Assembly: GCA_003049485.1 (NCBI GenBank)
Contig: PYST01000031.1
Location: forward strand, 62,001-126,000
DNA length: 64,000 bases
Source: Ophioceras dolichostomum
Taxonomy: Eukaryota > Ascomycota > Sordariomycetes > Magnaporthales > Ophioceraceae
Reading direction: 5' to 3'
This document shows positions 11,387 through 21,388 of this stretch, in pieces. The notes under the pieces were generated by a model. That model ran no database searches. It was not told the origin of the DNA and saw only the letters and a list, made by a program, of their open reading frames with translations. The translations under genes and the position numbers were made by a program. Position 1 is the first letter of the stretch, and each line of letters begins with the position of its first letter.

Positions 11387-13549
11387 ATGCCTTTCCCATC
11401 CCCATATCCACCCATTGAGATCCCTGAGGTGGACCTCTGGACGCTTATGTTCGAGAGGAAATCTAGGCCGTTCCCGGACAGCAAAGGTAACCTACCTACC
11501 CACCACCACTCATGGACCTAGGTGCGGTGGACCTATGCAGTCCTCGCACGGGCACGAATACATAACCATCTTACCTACCTACCTACCTACAGGTGCCTAC
11601 CTATCGCTACCCAGTTATCCCCAACGATACTAACACCAACGTGGGCGGAAAAAATACAGAGATATTCAGCGATGCCGAAACAGGCCGGATCTACGACCAC
11701 GGCCAGCTGCGCAACGCGGCGCTCGAGTTCGGCAAGGGCCTCAAGGCGCTCTGGAACTGGAAGCGCGGCGACGTGCTGGCCTTCTACACGCCCAACAGCA
11801 TCGACACCCCCGCCGTGACGGCGGGCCTGCTCTGGGCCGGGGGCGTCGCCTCGCCCGCCAACCCGCTGTACACGCCCAAAGAGCTGGCGTTCCGGCTCAG
11901 GGACTCGGGCGCCAAGGCGCTCGTCACGCAGGTGCCCTTTCTGGGCAGCGCGGTCGAGGCTGCGAGGCTGGCGGGCGTGCCTGAGGACAGAATCATTTTG
12001 ATTGGGGATGATATTATGGCGGCGGAGGAGGAGCAGGGTTTCCAGGGTCAGGAAAAGACGACGCCTAGTACGAGGTTCAAGCACTTCACGAGCATCAGGA
12101 GCACGGCGTATTGCAGCAGGTACGCCCAGACCATGGTCGATCCTCGAGCGGACCTCGCGTTCCTGGTCTACAGCTCCGGCACGACCGGCCTGCCGAAGGG
12201 CGTGTGTCTGACGCACTACAACATCGTGGCCAACATCCTGCAGACGGCCTGGACGGACGGGATGCATCTGCTTCCGTACGGGGGTCTGGACGGGAAGGGG
12301 GACAGGCTGTTGGGCGTCATCCCGTTCTTTCACATATACGTACGTTTTTTTTTTCTCTCTCCCCCTTTCAAAGGCCCGCAGCAGGTAGAAAAGCAGTGAT
12401 CGATTTGACAGACTACCCCCCTGCGAGGCTAACCAACCAACTAACTCTCTCTCTCTCTCTCTATAAAACACCCAGGGCCTCACAAACTGCGTATTGACAG
12501 CAATGTACCTCGGCTGGGAAGTTGTCGTGATGTCTCGCTTCGACCTCGAGAAGGCCTGCAGCCTGATCGAGACGCGGCGCATCACGTACGCGTACGTCCC
12601 CCCGCCCGTGGTCCTCGCCTTCGGCAAGAGCCCCGTCGTGGAGCGCTACGACCTGACGTCGCTGCGGCTCCTGCACTCGGGCGCCGCGCCGCTGACGCGC
12701 GACCTGACCGAGGCGCTGTGGTCCCGGCTCCGGATCCCCGTGAAGCAGGGGTACGGCCTGTCGGAGACGAGCCCCGTCGTCACGATCCAGATGCCGGACG
12801 ACTGGGCCAAGTTCATGGGCTCCGTGGGGAAGCTGCTGCCGAACATGGAGGCGAAGCTGGTGGCTGTCGTGCCGCCGGCTGAAGAGGGAGGGGGAGAGGG
12901 TGAGGGAGAGAGGATGGAAGGAAAAGAAGTAACGGGTGTGGACGAGGAAGGGGAGTTGTGGGTGCGAGGCCCGAACGTGTTTGTGGGGTACTTCAACCAG
13001 CCGGAGAAGACGCGCGAGACGTTTGCTGCGGATGGAGGAGGGGGAGGAGGTGGAGATGGTGGTGGTGGTGACCCCTGGTTCAAGACAGGCGATATATTCC
13101 GCCGTGATAAGCACGGGAACTACTACTGCGTCGACAGACTCAAGGAGCTGATCAAGTACAAGGGCTTCCAGGTCCCGCCGGCCGAGCTGGAGGGTCTGCT
13201 GCTGGGCCACGACGAGGTAGGCGACGCTGGGGTCATCGGCGTGTGGGACACGGAGCTGGCGACTGAGGTGCCGAGGGCGTATGTCGTACTGAAGCAGCAG
13301 CACGGCAGTAGTGGCGGGAGCGGCGAGAGTAGTGGCGTAAGTGGCGCGAGTGGCAGCGACTCCTCCCACGAGCACAAGGCAGGCGAGATCGTGGACTGGG
13401 TGGCCGCACGGGTGGCTCCGCACAAGAAGCTGCGAGGGGGAGTCGTGCTGGTTCCTGAGATCCCTAAGTCGCCTAGCGGGAAGATCTTGCGCAGGGTGCT
13501 GAGGGATATGGATAGACAGAAGGAGCGGAAGGCCGGGTCGAGGTTGTGA
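11387..13549 (+). CDS. 4-coumarate-CoA ligase-like acyl-CoA synthetase with PTS1
   Basis: Three exons: 11387-11486, 11660-12339 and 12476-13549 (617 aa). The adenylate-forming (ANL) core is clear: P-loop SSGTTGLPKGV near residue 203, then YGLSETSP, WFKTGD, DRLKELIKYKGFQVPP and the C-terminal lysine motif PKSPSGKILRR. Such enzymes activate an aryl or fatty acid to its acyl-AMP and then to the CoA thioester. The last three residues are SRL, a peroxisomal targeting signal type 1, so the enzyme is probably peroxisomal, like fungal phenylacetyl- and coumaroyl-CoA ligases. Three low-complexity inserts enlarge it: a Glu/Gly stretch (about residue 390), a poly-Gly stretch (about 440) and a Gly/Ser stretch (about 535). 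Intron 1 ends at an ATACAG with a CTAAC branch site; joining there links FPDSK directly to EIFSDAETG, which matches the family. The substrate cannot be read from the sequence. Confidence 0.9.
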
Positions 13550-13927
13550 GACTGGAATATGTCCCAGTAGATGGTGCAATGGGTCTCTCTCTTACTACTA
13601 GTAGATCTGTAGCTGAGATCTCAACGGCCTCTGTTAGCCAGCCACGGGCTCGCTGTAGAGGGGACGGATGCGCCTACAAGCTGGCTACTGCTGACGTGAG
13701 GCTATTTAATTCATGTGCTTCATCTATCGCTCTATGCAGACAAAACCTAGTAAAACACCCAACGCCCTAATATGCAGCAGGTGAGTGAGGAGAGTCCTAC
13801 CCTCCGGCCGCCCACCCCAGTCGGTAAGGACCTACGTACATACAGAATTCTATATCAATACAAAGCCGTCTGTCTCAACGTACAAACTCAACCACGCACA
13901 GCTCTCTGCCAGGAGGGAGCCCAGCAC
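13550..13927. other. Spacer between convergent 4CL-like and ATP11 genes
   Basis: 378 bp between two stop codons facing each other. It holds the 3' untranslated regions and polyadenylation sites of both genes. No other structure seen. Confidence 0.7.
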
Positions 13928-15112
13928 TCAAGCCAGCTTCTCCGTCTCCTCCATAAGTTTCTCAATGCTAAACCGCGCATCCCCCGTACTAAACCACTCC
14001 AACAACCTCCTCCTCTCCGCAGCCCTCCCGTCCGCAACAGCAGCAGCACCAGCAGCCCCAGCTGCCGCGGCCGCCACCTCGCCAGCGACGCCCCCAGCAC
14101 TCGCCGCATCCCACCCGCCATAAAACCGCTGCAGACACATCACCAAGAACTGCGCATCCGCCATCTTCACCCCCCTATTCTCCACCACGGCGCCCTGCAT
14201 CAGCACGACGCCCTTCTCCGCCGCGAAATCCACATGGTGCGTGACCGTCGTGTGCGGCTGCGCGAACTCCCCCCTGGCCTTGAACTCGGCGAGCTGCGTG
14301 AACAGCACGGTAGACGTGCGCGACGCGGCGTCGAACGTCCACTGCAGGAAGTGGATCTCGGCGCCGCCCTGCGAGGGGTGCGGCACGGGGAGCACGAACT
14401 GGGGACGCACGCGGGCGAGGGTCTCCATGGCGGCGTAGGTCGGCGCGGGGATCACGGCGCAGAGGGAGTGCGGGGAGGAGGAGGCGTGGTGGAGGCGCCA
14501 GATCGCGGTGAGCTCGGAGACGGGGAGGAGGGCGGCTTTGGGGAGGTCGAGGATTGCGGAGAGGGGCTTTACTTGGCTTTGGGGTTGGGGTTGCTGGTGG
14601 GACGGCGGCGCTGTTGATGTTGCTGGGCTTGTTTGCGGTGTTGGGTTTTGCCTCGCGGCGGCGGCGGTGGGTTGGTCCGATCTTGATCCTGGTGGTGAGT
14701 GCTGTTCCTGGGATGTGGTGGTGGTGGTGTCGACTGTGATTTCTTCCTCGCCCTCGCCTCCAAGAACGCGGTCCAGCCCCGGGACGGCGATGGCGTCTCT
14801 CCGGCGCTGGGTCTGGATCTCGTCCGCGTACGCCTCCTTCAGCCCCTCGATGTCGCCGTGGCCCTCGTTGCGCGCCTTCCGGTCGAGCTTCTCGCGGTAC
14901 CTCTCCAGCACGTGGCGGGGCGCCTGCGTCGTGACCAGGAAGCGCACGTCGTGGACCTGTGCCCAGCGTCGTTGCTGGTGGAGCCGGGCCGAAACTGATG
15001 ACGAGCAAAATGATGATGCCGGCCGCAATGGGCCTTGAATCAGTGACTGGCGCCCCGTGAGGAGGCTGCGGAGCGCCGGAGACGCTGCTCTACTGGTGGT
15101 GGCGACGCTCAT
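13928..15112 (-). CDS. ATP11: Mitochondrial F1-ATPase assembly chaperone ATP11
   Basis: Single exon, 394 aa from the ATG at 15112, which has a strong ACC context. An in-frame ATG at 15199 would add 29 residues and cannot be excluded. The N-terminus is rich in Arg/Ser/Ala with no acidic residues (RAASPALRSLLTGRQ), a typical mitochondrial presequence. The ATP11 domain (about residues 180-394) contains PLSAILDLPKAALLPVSEL, IWRLHH, FVLPVPH, HFLQWTFD, LFTQLAEFKARGEFAQPH and FYGGW, the conserved order for this family. Atp11 binds free F1 beta subunits in the matrix and prevents their aggregation before assembly with alpha. Between presequence and domain there is a Thr/Gln/Pro-rich linker, and near the C-terminus an alanine-rich insertion; both look like lineage-specific padding. 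Confidence 0.92.
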   Translation of the reverse strand: MSVATTSRAASPALRSLLTGRQSLIQGPLRPASSFCSSSVSARLHQQRRWAQVHDVRFLVTTQAPRHVLERYREKLDRKARNEGHGDIEGLKEAYADEIQTQRRRDAIAVPGLDRVLGGEGEEEITVDTTTTTSQEQHSPPGSRSDQPTAAAARQNPTPQTSPATSTAPPSHQQPQPQSQVKPLSAILDLPKAALLPVSELTAIWRLHHASSSPHSLCAVIPAPTYAAMETLARVRPQFVLPVPHPSQGGAEIHFLQWTFDAASRTSTVLFTQLAEFKARGEFAQPHTTVTHHVDFAAEKGVVLMQGAVVENRGVKMADAQFLVMCLQRFYGGWDAASAGGVAGEVAAAAAGAAGAAAVADGRAAERRRLLEWFSTGDARFSIEKLMEETEKLA

Positions 15113-15468
15113 GGTGAGAAGTCGCCTCACGGGCTGAGAGAATAGGGACCTTGGTGTTTTGGGTATTGGAAATTTCCGATAGCGAAATACCATGGTCATT
15201 GACCAATCGTCACTGAAATGGCCCAGCGGCTGAGTGACGTCACGTGCGCACTCAGTGGTGGTGGACAGTGCGTACTACCAAGGGTAGGAGACAAGGTGCC
15301 GACACCGGAGCATCTCGATGAAGCACATATTTGAGCACCACACTCGATACCCACGGGAATGGACAGCATTGCAAGGAAGAGGAGAAAATGCCTGCTCGAA
15401 ACTACCTATGTAGGTACGCTAGGAAAGGAACCCCAATCGATTTGCAATGGCTGGTAGACCTGTGGTCT
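15113..15468 (-). other. Spacer between ATP11 start and 2OG oxygenase end
   Basis: 356 bp of presumed ATP11 promoter plus the 3' region of the next gene, both on the minus strand. It contains a TGACGTCACG palindrome-like site around 15235-15244, similar to a CRE/bZIP site. No gene is supported. Confidence 0.5.
15235..15244. promoter_or_regulatory. CRE-like TGACGTCA site upstream of ATP11
   Basis: The perfect 8-bp palindrome TGACGTCA, followed by CG, lies about 120 bp upstream of the ATP11 start. It is the canonical binding site of CREB/ATF-type bZIP factors (Atf1/Aca1 in fungi). Evidence is the motif match and the position only. Confidence 0.4.
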
Positions 15469-15574
15469 TCATGTATCCCCCTCGTTGTCCTCGTCCTCGC
15501 TGGGCGTCCGCTTTCTCTTCTTACCTGAAGAATCCTCCTCGAGCGCTACATAGTCAACGTCGAGCACTACATAG

Positions 15575-15660
15575 CCAACGTCTTTAGCCTCGCCAGCATC
15601 TTTGGCCTCGCCAACATCCTTGGCCTCGCTAACCTCTTTGGCCTCGCTCGACGTGCTACA
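15575..15660 (-). repeat. 18-bp imperfect tandem repeat in the 2OG oxygenase tail
   Basis: The plus strand shows repeated TTGGCCTCGCYAACATC-like units. On the minus strand they encode successive hexapeptides of the type EAKDVG/EAKEVS. The repeat sits downstream of the conserved catalytic fold and probably varies in length between strains. Confidence 0.75.
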
Positions 15661-15820
15661 GCCGCGGCTGGCTGCGCCGGGAATGGTGACGAGAAGAGCA
15701 GTGTACGCGTAGCCTATGCCAGGACCGCCGGCCTCGTTTCCGAAGTACTGATATCGCACCTCAAGTGTTAGTTATTGAGCCGTTGTACTAGTAATGCCTA
15801 CCAACCATCGTTCATCGATG

Positions 15821-15838
15821 GGTACCTAGGTAGGTACC
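15821..15838. repeat. TACCTAGGTA-type palindromic motif
   Basis: GGTACCTAGGTAGGTACC inside the last intron of the 2OG oxygenase gene. Similar motifs recur at 24619-24641, 31656-31670 and 33573-33584, all outside exons. Confidence 0.7.
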
Positions 15839-17458
15839 TGTTGGTTACACTCACGTTTCCATGGATCAACGCCAGGTCCCTGCACCCCGGCTTGGTGATC
15901 CACTTCACGTCATCCCTCTTCACACCGTAGGCGTCGGCGATGTTTTCCGCGGACTCCGATTCATCCGTTATCCAATCCGTGATCCCAACCATGCCGGGCT
16001 TTGTACGGGTGCCCTCGCGCGGCCAGTACCCGTAGTCGGCGTCTAGGTTTTCGTGCCGACGATGATGGGCGCCAGGTGCACCTCAAGGCCCAGCCGCCTG
16101 AACACGGCGTACAAGGACATGTCGGTGCCCTTGAGCGTCGTGATCGTGTCAGTGTTGGGGNGTTCGTATCTTTATCGAGGTCCACCACCTGCGACGTGGT
16201 GGTCGGGTATGCGTGGGCGCAGTAGATTCCCAGAACGCCGCCTGCGGGTGGTGAAGAAACATCTGATGGTTAGCAAAATTGTTCTCCCGTATGTGCTCTC
16301 TCTGTAACACGTGGTTTGGAGAAGGGGGTGCATGTGCATGTCGGTCAGTACCATCTTTCATCCAGTCCGGGTCCGCCAGCAGTGCTTGCATCGTCGCGAA
16401 CGGTGCCAGCTTGGTGACGTCCACCGGCGCCGGCTTGCAGTCCAGTCCGGAGAGAGGGTCGCCATCAGGGGCTGTGGGGGCATTTTTCTCATAGTACAGG
16501 TTGTACGTGACGGTCACACGGTGGCCCTCGGTCACCTCATGGACCTCGTGCTTGCAGTCGCTGTAGAAGGTTGCCCACTGCAGGGAGTCGGCTCCCTCGG
16601 CCGCGTCCCAGTCGTATGCCACGGGGTCCAGGTCAGCGTGGGCCACTGTCAGCCGGCCGCCCTTGTGCGGGCTCGGCAGGCAGAGGACCAACGACCCGAA
16701 CTGCGTCTCCGAGCGGGGCGTGTCGACGTGAGCCTTGAAAAAGCCGGATGGTCCCTTGTACACCTAGTAGGCACCAAGAACATGCTCCGCGTTAGTGGGT
16801 TGTTCCACGGGTCTTCCTTTCTTGGAATACCGTATCTCGACCACCTAGGGGGTGTTTGCTCGCGCACGTTCAGCTTATACAGCTCGGCCCGGACAATGCC
16901 TCCACTTCCCACACCAGTGCCCTCCATGCCGGCGGCATTGGGCAGCAGGATCTGCGTAACCCGGTCCACGATCCCGAGAACGTACGGGCACAGGTTGCTC
17001 GAGAACTGGGAGTAGTCCATGGCTATGGCCTTCCGCACGCTCTCGTCGTACACGTTCTGACCTTGGTGCCCAAACCCAGCAGGCTGGCAGTCGCTCACGA
17101 GGTCGTCGAACGCCGCCGACGCCGACTTGTCGTCGTCCGCGACGGGGAGCTGCACCTTGGCCACCGAGCCGTCTGGACGGTCCCAGCGGAGCACAATGGG
17201 CCGAATGTTGCCAGAGGAGTCGGAAGACGTCGTGGCAGCCGTGCCAGCTGTCGTGCTCCCGCCAGACAGAAGAGCCGCGACGTCTGTCAGCGGGATGGAG
17301 CCGCCACAGGTGAAGGTTGAATTGCTGCGAGACGAGACGAAGTCGGCTAGGACATCCGAGAGACCGGCTGTGGACGCATCACCGACTGGACCACCACCTT
17401 GCGTCGGAGACTCAGAGCCGGAAGACTCAGAGCCGGAAGTCTCCTTGCCGGAAGCCAC

Positions 17459-18801
17459 CGTGATTCAGTTCTATGGTAGGCTGATGAAAGTATGCATCTG
17501 TGGGAAGGTGTGCAGAGGTAGAGAGGTAGGTTCGGTCGGAATGAGACTACCCCGCCTATATAAAGGCCAGAGGTAGGCATCCCTAAATTGAAGATTTCGT
17601 TTGCCATGACGTCAAACAAGCAGATGTAAGGGATGGTACGGAATGCTGCATCAATTCACAAAAGCAAGGGCGGTTTGCACCAAGTTTAGTGACCGCTGTT
17701 CAGATTCTGGTATCCACAAGATACATATGACTTGCCGGCCAGGCAGAGAGCAAACGAAACTGCCCAACGCGAACGCGGTCTGTTGTTTCACCGTCCCTGT
17801 TCTGCCTAACTTGGGTTTACGGAGGTCAAACAGAGATGCCCGGCGCCGGCTCGGTGGAGCATCCGGCTTCTAGCCCTGCCGTTAAGGCTTCGGCGCTCGG
17901 TGATAGACCGCCCTGTGGAGCGGCTCCCCCCAAAGGCAAGAAGCGTAAGCGCATTTAAAACCTTGATATACTTTTTCTTCTTTTTATAGCCATTAAGTCT
18001 TCCGGCATGTCCCGCAGGATGCCGAATGCCATGCCGATTGCCATGTTCTTAATGCGGCTTACTTTCCTCACAGTGTCACAGTGGGTTGGCGTTATCAAAT
18101 CGATATCAGGGGTTCAAGAGTGGCGCCGCAAACCGGGCCTGGCTGGCACCGGGATTTGAAAAGTCCAAAATGTTCGCCCCTGTGACATGTTCACTTTTGA
18201 TGTTTCTCCGGTTCGAATCTGTGTATCGCCGAGTATGGCGAGCTACAGGAAGGTGAAAATGATATTCCGCGCCCTCGAAAAATCGTTGAACTAGCCGTTG
18301 TGAACTTGTAATCGCCCTGTGATCTGATGTTGGTGTTGTCGAACAAGTGAAGAAGGATCCAGTCATCCACTATCCCGCCCACTTGCCTCCACTGCCTTCC
18401 TTATCATCGTGACCGGCGCCGACCGCCGCCGTCCGGAGAGTCAAAGGGGGTGGGGACCCCTGGAACTTTCGTTCTGGACCTGTGCTACCAATCAGGACGA
18501 GGCAATTCCCAATTTTTCAATTTATCGCGTCGCCCCTGGAGCTCGGGATTCTCTCCGCTCATTCCATCATCGCTGCTCGCAGTTCCGACTCAACTCCGAC
18601 CCTTGCTTTTGCCTTTTTCTTGTCAGGGTCCTCCTTCATCACATATCACAACGGCTGTTGTCCAACGAGTCTCTATTATCTTTTCTCCCCCAACAAGTCC
18701 CGACTTCCTGTGCCTTCATTCCGTTCCCTTCGTTTCCCTCCCTTGATCCATAATTCCTTCTTCTTATCTTTCCTCCTGGACAGCTAAAGCACAACCTCAA
18801 G
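17459..18801. other. Intergenic region between divergent 2OG oxygenase and CCP1 genes
   Basis: About 1.3 kb. It includes a TATATAAAGG element at 17558-17567 whose orientation is ambiguous, a 40-codon ORF at 17836-17958 and a CT-rich stretch (about 18560-18780) typical of fungal promoters of well-expressed genes, just upstream of the CCP1 leader intron. No gene with a recognisable domain. Confidence 0.6.
17836..17958 (+). CDS. Short ORF with basic KKRKR tail (uncertain)
   Basis: ATG to TAA, 40 codons, Ala/Pro/Gly-rich with a nuclear-localisation-like ending GKKRKRI. I do not recognise it. The frame is open for about 100 nt upstream of the ATG. It could be a chance ORF in GC-rich DNA, or the remnant tail of a larger gene or transposon. 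Nothing around it supports expression. Confidence 0.15.
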   Translation: MPGAGSVEHPASSPAVKASALGDRPPCGAAPPKGKKRKRI

Positions 18802-18939
18802 GTGAGTGATCCGAATAATCCACGGTTGTTTGCTTCTGATTTTCGTCGAGATCGCGCCGAGGCATTGCCGATCTTCGATTCGAGTAGGGGCCAGTATACC
18901 TTGACGACGAGGAGCTAACCGCGCTTCTGACATATGCAG
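18802..18939 (+). other. CCP1: 5'UTR intron of CCP1
   Basis: Donor AAG|GTGAGT at 18802, branch-like GCTAACC near 18914, acceptor TATGCAG ending at 18939, directly abutting the ATG at 18940. Removing it deletes a second, in-frame ATG two codons upstream (18934). This fixes the start at 18940. Confidence 0.75.
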
Positions 18940-20280
18940 ATGGCAACCGCATCCGTCTCCCGCCAATTCGTCCGGGCCGCGACCCGCGCCAGCACCCGCA
19001 GCGCCTTCGCGACGAGCGCTCCCCGATCCGCCTTCCGCAACGGCGGCCGTCGATTCTACTCCTCCGAGGCACCCAAGCCCTCCGGCGGCTCATCGACCTG
19101 GATCTGGCTGACCGGCGCGGCCGTGGCCGCCGGCGGCGCTGGATATTGGTACACCCAGCAGGGCGGCTCCCTCGCGACGCCCAAGGTGTTCAAGCCCGAG
19201 TTCAAGGACTACCAGGCCGTCTACGACCTGATCGCCTCGCGCCTGGAGGAGGACCCCGACTATGACGACGGCAACTACGGCCCCGTCCTGGTCCGTCTGG
19301 CCTGGCACGCCAGCGGCACCTATGACAAGGCGACTGGCACCGGCGGCAGCAACGGCGCCACCATGCGCTTCGCCCCCGAGTCCCAGCACGGCGCCAATGC
19401 CGGTCTCAAGGCTGCCCGCGACTTCCTTGAGCCTGTGAAGGGTAAGCGCTGTCTGACTGCACGAAATCGGAGTCCGCTTCTGTTTGCCGTCCTCGAACTC
19501 GCATAGCTGACACTTGTCAACGAATCGAAAAATAGCCAAGTTCCCATGGATCTCGTACTCGGACCTCTGGATCCTCGCAGGCGTCTGCGCCATCCAGGAG
19601 ATGCTGGGCCCCAAGGTCCCGTACCGGCCCGGCCGGTCCGACGGCGAGGCCGCGGCCTGCACGCCCGACGGACGCCTCCCGGACGCGGCCCAGGGCCAGG
19701 ACCACCTGCGGAACATCTTCTACCGCATGGGCTTCAACGACCAGGAGATCGTGGCGCTCGCGGGCGCCCACGCCCTGGGCCGCTGCCATGCCAACCGAAG
19801 CGGCTTCGAAGGGCCCTGGACCTTCTCCCCGACCGTTGTGACCAACGAGTACTACAAGCTGCTGCTCAACGAGAAGTGGGAGTGGAAGAAGTGGGATGGT
19901 CCTAAGCAGGTGAGCTAGCTCTGCCATAAATGACCAACCAACCGACTTCGGCGGCACCCAAAGAAAGAAAAAAAAACAAAAAAAACCGAACGAAAAGGGA
20001 TATACGTGAAGAGGATGTGTCTGATGTGAGTTTGCTAACTCTTTTTTTTTCTCCCCAATAGTACGTCGACAAGAGCACCAAGTCCCTCATGATGCTCCCG
20101 GCCGACATGGCCCTCACCAAGGACAAGAAGTTCATGGAGTGGGTTAAGAAGTACGCCGCCGACGGCGACCTGTTCTTCAACGACTTCTCGAACGTCGTCT
20201 TGAAGCTCTTCGAGCTCGGCGTGCCGTTCGCCGAGGGGACCGAGAACCAGAGGTGGGTGTTCAAGTCGAGCAGCGACTAG
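18940..20280 (+). CDS. CCP1: Mitochondrial cytochrome c peroxidase
   Basis: Three exons: 18940-19441, 19536-19909 and 20062-20280 (364 aa; the yeast enzyme is 361). The N-terminus is a bipartite sorting signal: an Arg-rich presequence followed by a hydrophobic segment ([18 protein letters not shown]), as in Ccp1, which is matured in the intermembrane space. The haem-peroxidase core is complete: distal Arg/Trp/His in [13 protein letters not shown] (about residue 118), proximal His in [12 protein letters not shown] (about 244), the radical-forming Trp in [10 protein letters not shown], and the Asp partner in [10 protein letters not shown]. It reduces hydrogen peroxide using electrons from cytochrome c. 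The leader carries an intron and the upstream region is CT-rich, which suggests strong constitutive expression. Confidence 0.96.
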
Positions 20281-21388
20281 GAGCAGCGACTAGAAGCGTG
20301 ACAAGAAAGATGTGCGTGGGGGGCTCAGTTCTTGGGAGATGATGGAGAGGAAGAAGACCCGCTTGGGAATTGTGGATGACGACGATACCTGGTACCTACC
20401 TACTACTATTGCGTTGATTTCCTTGTCTCTTTTTTCCCCTTCGCTAGACGAGGGAGGGGTTGATTTTTGTTTTGATTTCTTTCCCGGGGCGAACCGAATG
20501 TCGTCCCCGTGTTCCCCAGATTTAGATTGCCTTGTAATCTGGGTCGAGGGCCATAGAACTGAACTGGCGGGCTCTGTCGAGGAGAGGTTTACCTGGCCAT
20601 GGAAGTCGGCAATAGCAGGTCAGCGGTGTGTCCTCTCCCATAGCTTGCATTAGAGCTAGATTAGATGATTAGATCGCCCATAGGTGTACAACATTTTGTT
20701 CAGAAGAGAGAGCTTCGGAAAAGTGAAGATGATCGAAGAACAGGAACAAGTGAGGGCCAGCCATCTTCGCGGTGGCTGGCCGAAGACAATATCGAGGGCG
20801 ATGATGATGGAATTGAGAGTCTCTAGACGCCCTGGCCTGTGGCGGGAGGAGGTTAGAACAAAGCTGCGGATAGAAGCGACGCGCGAGTAGCAGGTATTTA
20901 AATGAAAGGTGAGGAGGCCGTGCAGTCGGAGGAGGCTGTTCTGCCTGCCGGATGCATGACGGATCGGGGAGGAGGGCCATCCAGCCAAGCGTCATACATA
21001 ATTCTGGGGTAGGTAGCAGGCTTCCCCGCATTTTCGACCCGGACCGTTCGGGGGGGTAGGGACCCTACCCAATCATCGATGGCAAATGGGTCATCATCGG
21101 ACACCATCTCAGAGAGGCCTGACAGGATTTGCTTGAGGCTAGACCAGGATGAACGGATCTATTCAGAAGTGCCGAGATGTTGAATATTACTGTACTTGTG
21201 GACCGTACACTAACCTTAGGGGAAGAAGATCTCACCCAAGAGGTCCTTCAGGCAGGTCAGGTCATCCCTCATATGTTGGTTACAGTAGAGTAAGTTTGAA
21301 AAATCACGGATATAGATTATTGCGAACGTGAGTCTTCGTCAACTAGGTTGCTCCGTGAACTTGAAAGACGAGGAGGGTTGGGTTTTGA
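20281..21388. other. Spacer between convergent CCP1 and oxidoreductase genes
   Basis: 1.1 kb between two facing stop codons, longer than most convergent spacers here. It holds 3' regions. Small ORFs in it have no recognisable features. Confidence 0.6.

Larger units (their letters stand above)
15469..17458 (-). pseudogene. 2OG-Fe(II) oxygenase family protein, with two apparent frameshifts
   Basis: Four exons on the minus strand: about 17458-16868, 16763-16352, 16241-15855 and 15747-15469. Introns join conserved segments in phase (AELYKLN to VYKGPSG; KDG to GVLGIYCAHAYP; LIHGN to YFGNEAG). The fungal 2OG-oxygenase core is clear, with FKAHVDTPRS giving the metal-binding HxD and HEVHEVTEGHRVTVTYNL following, plus a conserved C-terminal block GNEAGGPGIGYAYTALLVTIP. 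The tail is an acidic EAKDVG repeat ending in KKRKR. Exon 3 is broken twice: at the N (16161) and again near 16050, each needing one extra base in a homopolymer to restore the frame. No in-frame ATG precedes the conserved region; the frame opens after a TGA at 17467 with only GTG/ACG codons. It may be an intact gene with undercalled bases and an unseen first exon, or a recent pseudogene. The substrate is unknown. Confidence 0.72.

Noticed and set aside
11593..11659. Acceptor CTACAG at 11591-11592 for 4CL-like intron 1
   Set aside because: It is out of phase with exon 1. The next ATACAG acceptor restores phase and gives the expected DSKEIFSDAETG junction.
14175..15008. Long ORFs antisense or frame-shifted to ATP11 (also 727-1575, 21468-22502, 24742-25692, 28065-29150 and 30127-30795)
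   Set aside because: GC-rich coding DNA gives open shadow frames; the translations are Arg/Pro/Ala-rich without domains, while the opposite strand encodes recognisable proteins.
18205..18235. GGTTCGAATC, resembling a tRNA T-loop (B box)
   Set aside because: The flanking bases do not form a T-stem and there is no D-arm or anticodon arm at the right distance.
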